NCBI GenBank assembly: GCA_016783225.1
Contig: JADHWZ010000038.1
Coordinates: 1 to 13,834 of the forward strand
Direction of reading: 5' to 3'
Length of the DNA stretch: 13,834 bases
Source: Dehalococcoidia bacterium
GTDB lineage: Bacteria > Chloroflexota > Dehalococcoidia > GIF9 > UBA5620
This document shows positions 12,745-13,834 of the stretch, piece by piece. The first letter of the stretch is position 1, and every line of letters starts with the position of its first letter. The notes beneath the pieces are model-generated. The model was not told where the DNA came from, ran no database searches, and saw only the letters and a program-made list of their open reading frames with translations. Both the position numbers and the translations under genes were made by a program.

Positions 12745-13834
12745 ATGAAGGAACCGACCCTACCTCTATTGGTCCGTGGCTTCCTTTTTGCTTCTACCCA
12801 GGCAACCGAACCTGAGTGTTTCAACAGGCTGCTGCTCGCAACAGAAAAAGCTTACGGCCCGGTCGTCATGAGGGTCAGGAAAGACGACCTGCTGTTTCTC
12901 AACAACATAGACACAAACACCCTACACGGAGTCTTCAGGGCTACTTCGGATGGAGGCTTCAATATTCAACCCGAGGCGTGGAATGGCAAATACCCCTACC
13001 AAGTAAAGGTCGAACTTCTCGGAGACGTGGTAAGCCTAGTCGATGCGAAAGGGATTCTAAATAGATTTGGTTTAGGAAGAAACAAGCCGCTTTTTGGCAG
13101 CAGACTAGCAGATGTCTTGGGTTGTTTCTTGTCCTCCCCTAGGCAATTGGATTCATCAAGCACTTCACAAGGCGCTACTTCAAATAGCTTGATACTGAAG
13201 CACATAGAAAGCATTAGAGCACGCAGAGCTAAGGTGGATATCGAACCGGAGATCCCGCTCGTCGAGGCCACGACCTTCTGGGACTTTCCTGCACAAAGCT
13301 ATGGTCTGACTTCTAAAGGAGATAACCGATACCCCGGCGTTACCCCGGCTGGAATAATCTACAATCTAGTCTGGAGATACACCGACCCTGGCGACCTAGT
13401 CGTGGACCCTATGTGTGGAAGCGGGACAACCATCGACGTCTGCACCGAAGAAAAGCGGAGGGCGATAGGATACGATATAGCACCAGTAAGAGAGGACATT
13501 GTACAGAACGACGCTCGGTCCATCCCTCTCGACGACAATTCTGCTGATATGGTCTTCATTGATTCCCCGTACGGGGACAACATTAGATACAACGATCATC
13601 CAGACAACATTGGCAACATTTCTAGTGAGTCTGATGAGTTTTATGATGAGCTAGAGAAAGTCATGAAGGAATCCCACCGCATACTGAAAGAGGGAAAGGT
13701 CCTAGGATGGTTGATAGGTGACCAATGGGTAAAGCACAAGTTTACTCCAGTTGGTCTCAAGATATACACGTCTCTCTGCAACTATTTCGAACCTTTGGAC
13801 ATCATCTGCGTTGCCCGAAGAAGCCAGTCGTCCA
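12745..13834 (+). CDS. DCD-like domain fused to an amino DNA methyltransferase (3' end missing)
   Basis: The open frame runs off the window, giving at least 363 residues from the ATG at 12745; ATG 12688 and GTG 12652 are alternatives, and no strong ribosome site decides. Residues 11-92 (RGFLFASTQATEPECF, DLLFLNNIDTNTLHGVFRA, FNIQPEAWNGKYPYQVKV) closely follow the pattern of the DCD (development and cell death) domain known from plant proteins, a PUA/EVE-like fold. After a Ser-rich linker with a helix (~130-170) comes a methyltransferase domain: TTFWDFPAQSYG (177-188), SAM-binding motif I VVDPMCGSGTT (219-229), acidic GYDIAP (242-247), QNDARSIPL (254-262), and catalytic motif IV FIDSPYGD (271-278), with Ser instead of the first Pro of the usual DPPY. 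Motif I before motif IV without a long insert fits a gamma-like order, so the N-terminal domain may provide DNA recognition. The expected product is N6-adenine or N4-cytosine methylation, which is an inference. Confidence 0.75.
   Translation, partial: MKEPTLPLLVRGFLFASTQATEPECFNRLLLATEKAYGPVVMRVRKDDLLFLNNIDTNTLHGVFRATSDGGFNIQPEAWNGKYPYQVKVELLGDVVSLVDAKGILNRFGLGRNKPLFGSRLADVLGCFLSSPRQLDSSSTSQGATSNSLILKHIESIRARRAKVDIEPEIPLVEATTFWDFPAQSYGLTSKGDNRYPGVTPAGIIYNLVWRYTDPGDLVVDPMCGSGTTIDVCTEEKRRAIGYDIAPVREDIVQNDARSIPLDDNSADMVFIDSPYGDNIRYNDHPDNIGNISSESDEFYDELEKVMKESHRILKEGKVLGWLIGDQWVKHKFTPVGLKIYTSLCNYFEPLDIICVARRSQSS

Noticed and set aside
12746..12790. Terminator-like element (imperfect GAAGGAA...TTCC stem then TTTTT)
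   Set aside because: The T-run encodes the conserved FLFAS start of the DCD-like domain and the stem needs bulges, so it is probably coincidental.

Overview
The window looks like a chromosomal segment of an anaerobic or facultative bacterium, plausibly a member of the Chloroflexota (Dehalococcoidia-like). This rests on the style of the transporter, ligase and Fe-S genes and on the Thermotoga-type DAHP synthase. It is an inference by resemblance, because no rRNA or other phylogenetic marker is present.

Left part (1-7905): the end of a LivG-type ABC ATPase and a QueG-like double [4Fe-4S] protein lie on the + strand. They converge on a five-gene minus-strand operon read right to left: acyl-CoA synthetase (AMP-forming), LivH permease, LivM permease, LivK-type lipoprotein binding protein and LivF ATPase. 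A strong hairpin separates livK from livF.

Middle (7900-9350): a type I-beta DAHP synthase gene, the first step of aromatic amino acid synthesis, is also on the minus strand. The central discovery is regulatory. Both the DAHP synthase gene and the ligase/transporter operon are preceded by nearly the same ~205-bp unit: a sigma70-like promoter, a 29-codon leader peptide with a Phe-rich core (FRFFFFVFEF and YRFFFFFFDF), a protector/antiterminator arm and a GC-rich intrinsic terminator. This is the architecture of Phe-dependent translational attenuation. It ties a transporter normally annotated as branched-chain amino acid or unknown, plus a CoA ligase, to phenylalanine supply.

Right of this (9372-10823): a RelE-like toxin/antitoxin pair with its own strong promoter and a palindromic operator candidate, then a CDP-alcohol phosphatidyltransferase, all on the minus strand.

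Far right (10890-13834): an accessory-looking stretch on the + strand. Small genes (a putative ribbon-helix-helix regulator with a palindrome over its own -10, a Cys-rich 68-residue protein and a 63-residue protein) are separated by three copies of a short repeat. Two of these copies follow remnants of the same zinc-ribbon reading frame. The window ends inside a gene that fuses a DCD-like (plant 'development and cell death', PUA-superfamily-like) domain to an amino-type DNA methyltransferase domain. This is a possible DNA-modification or defence gene and the second main point of interest.
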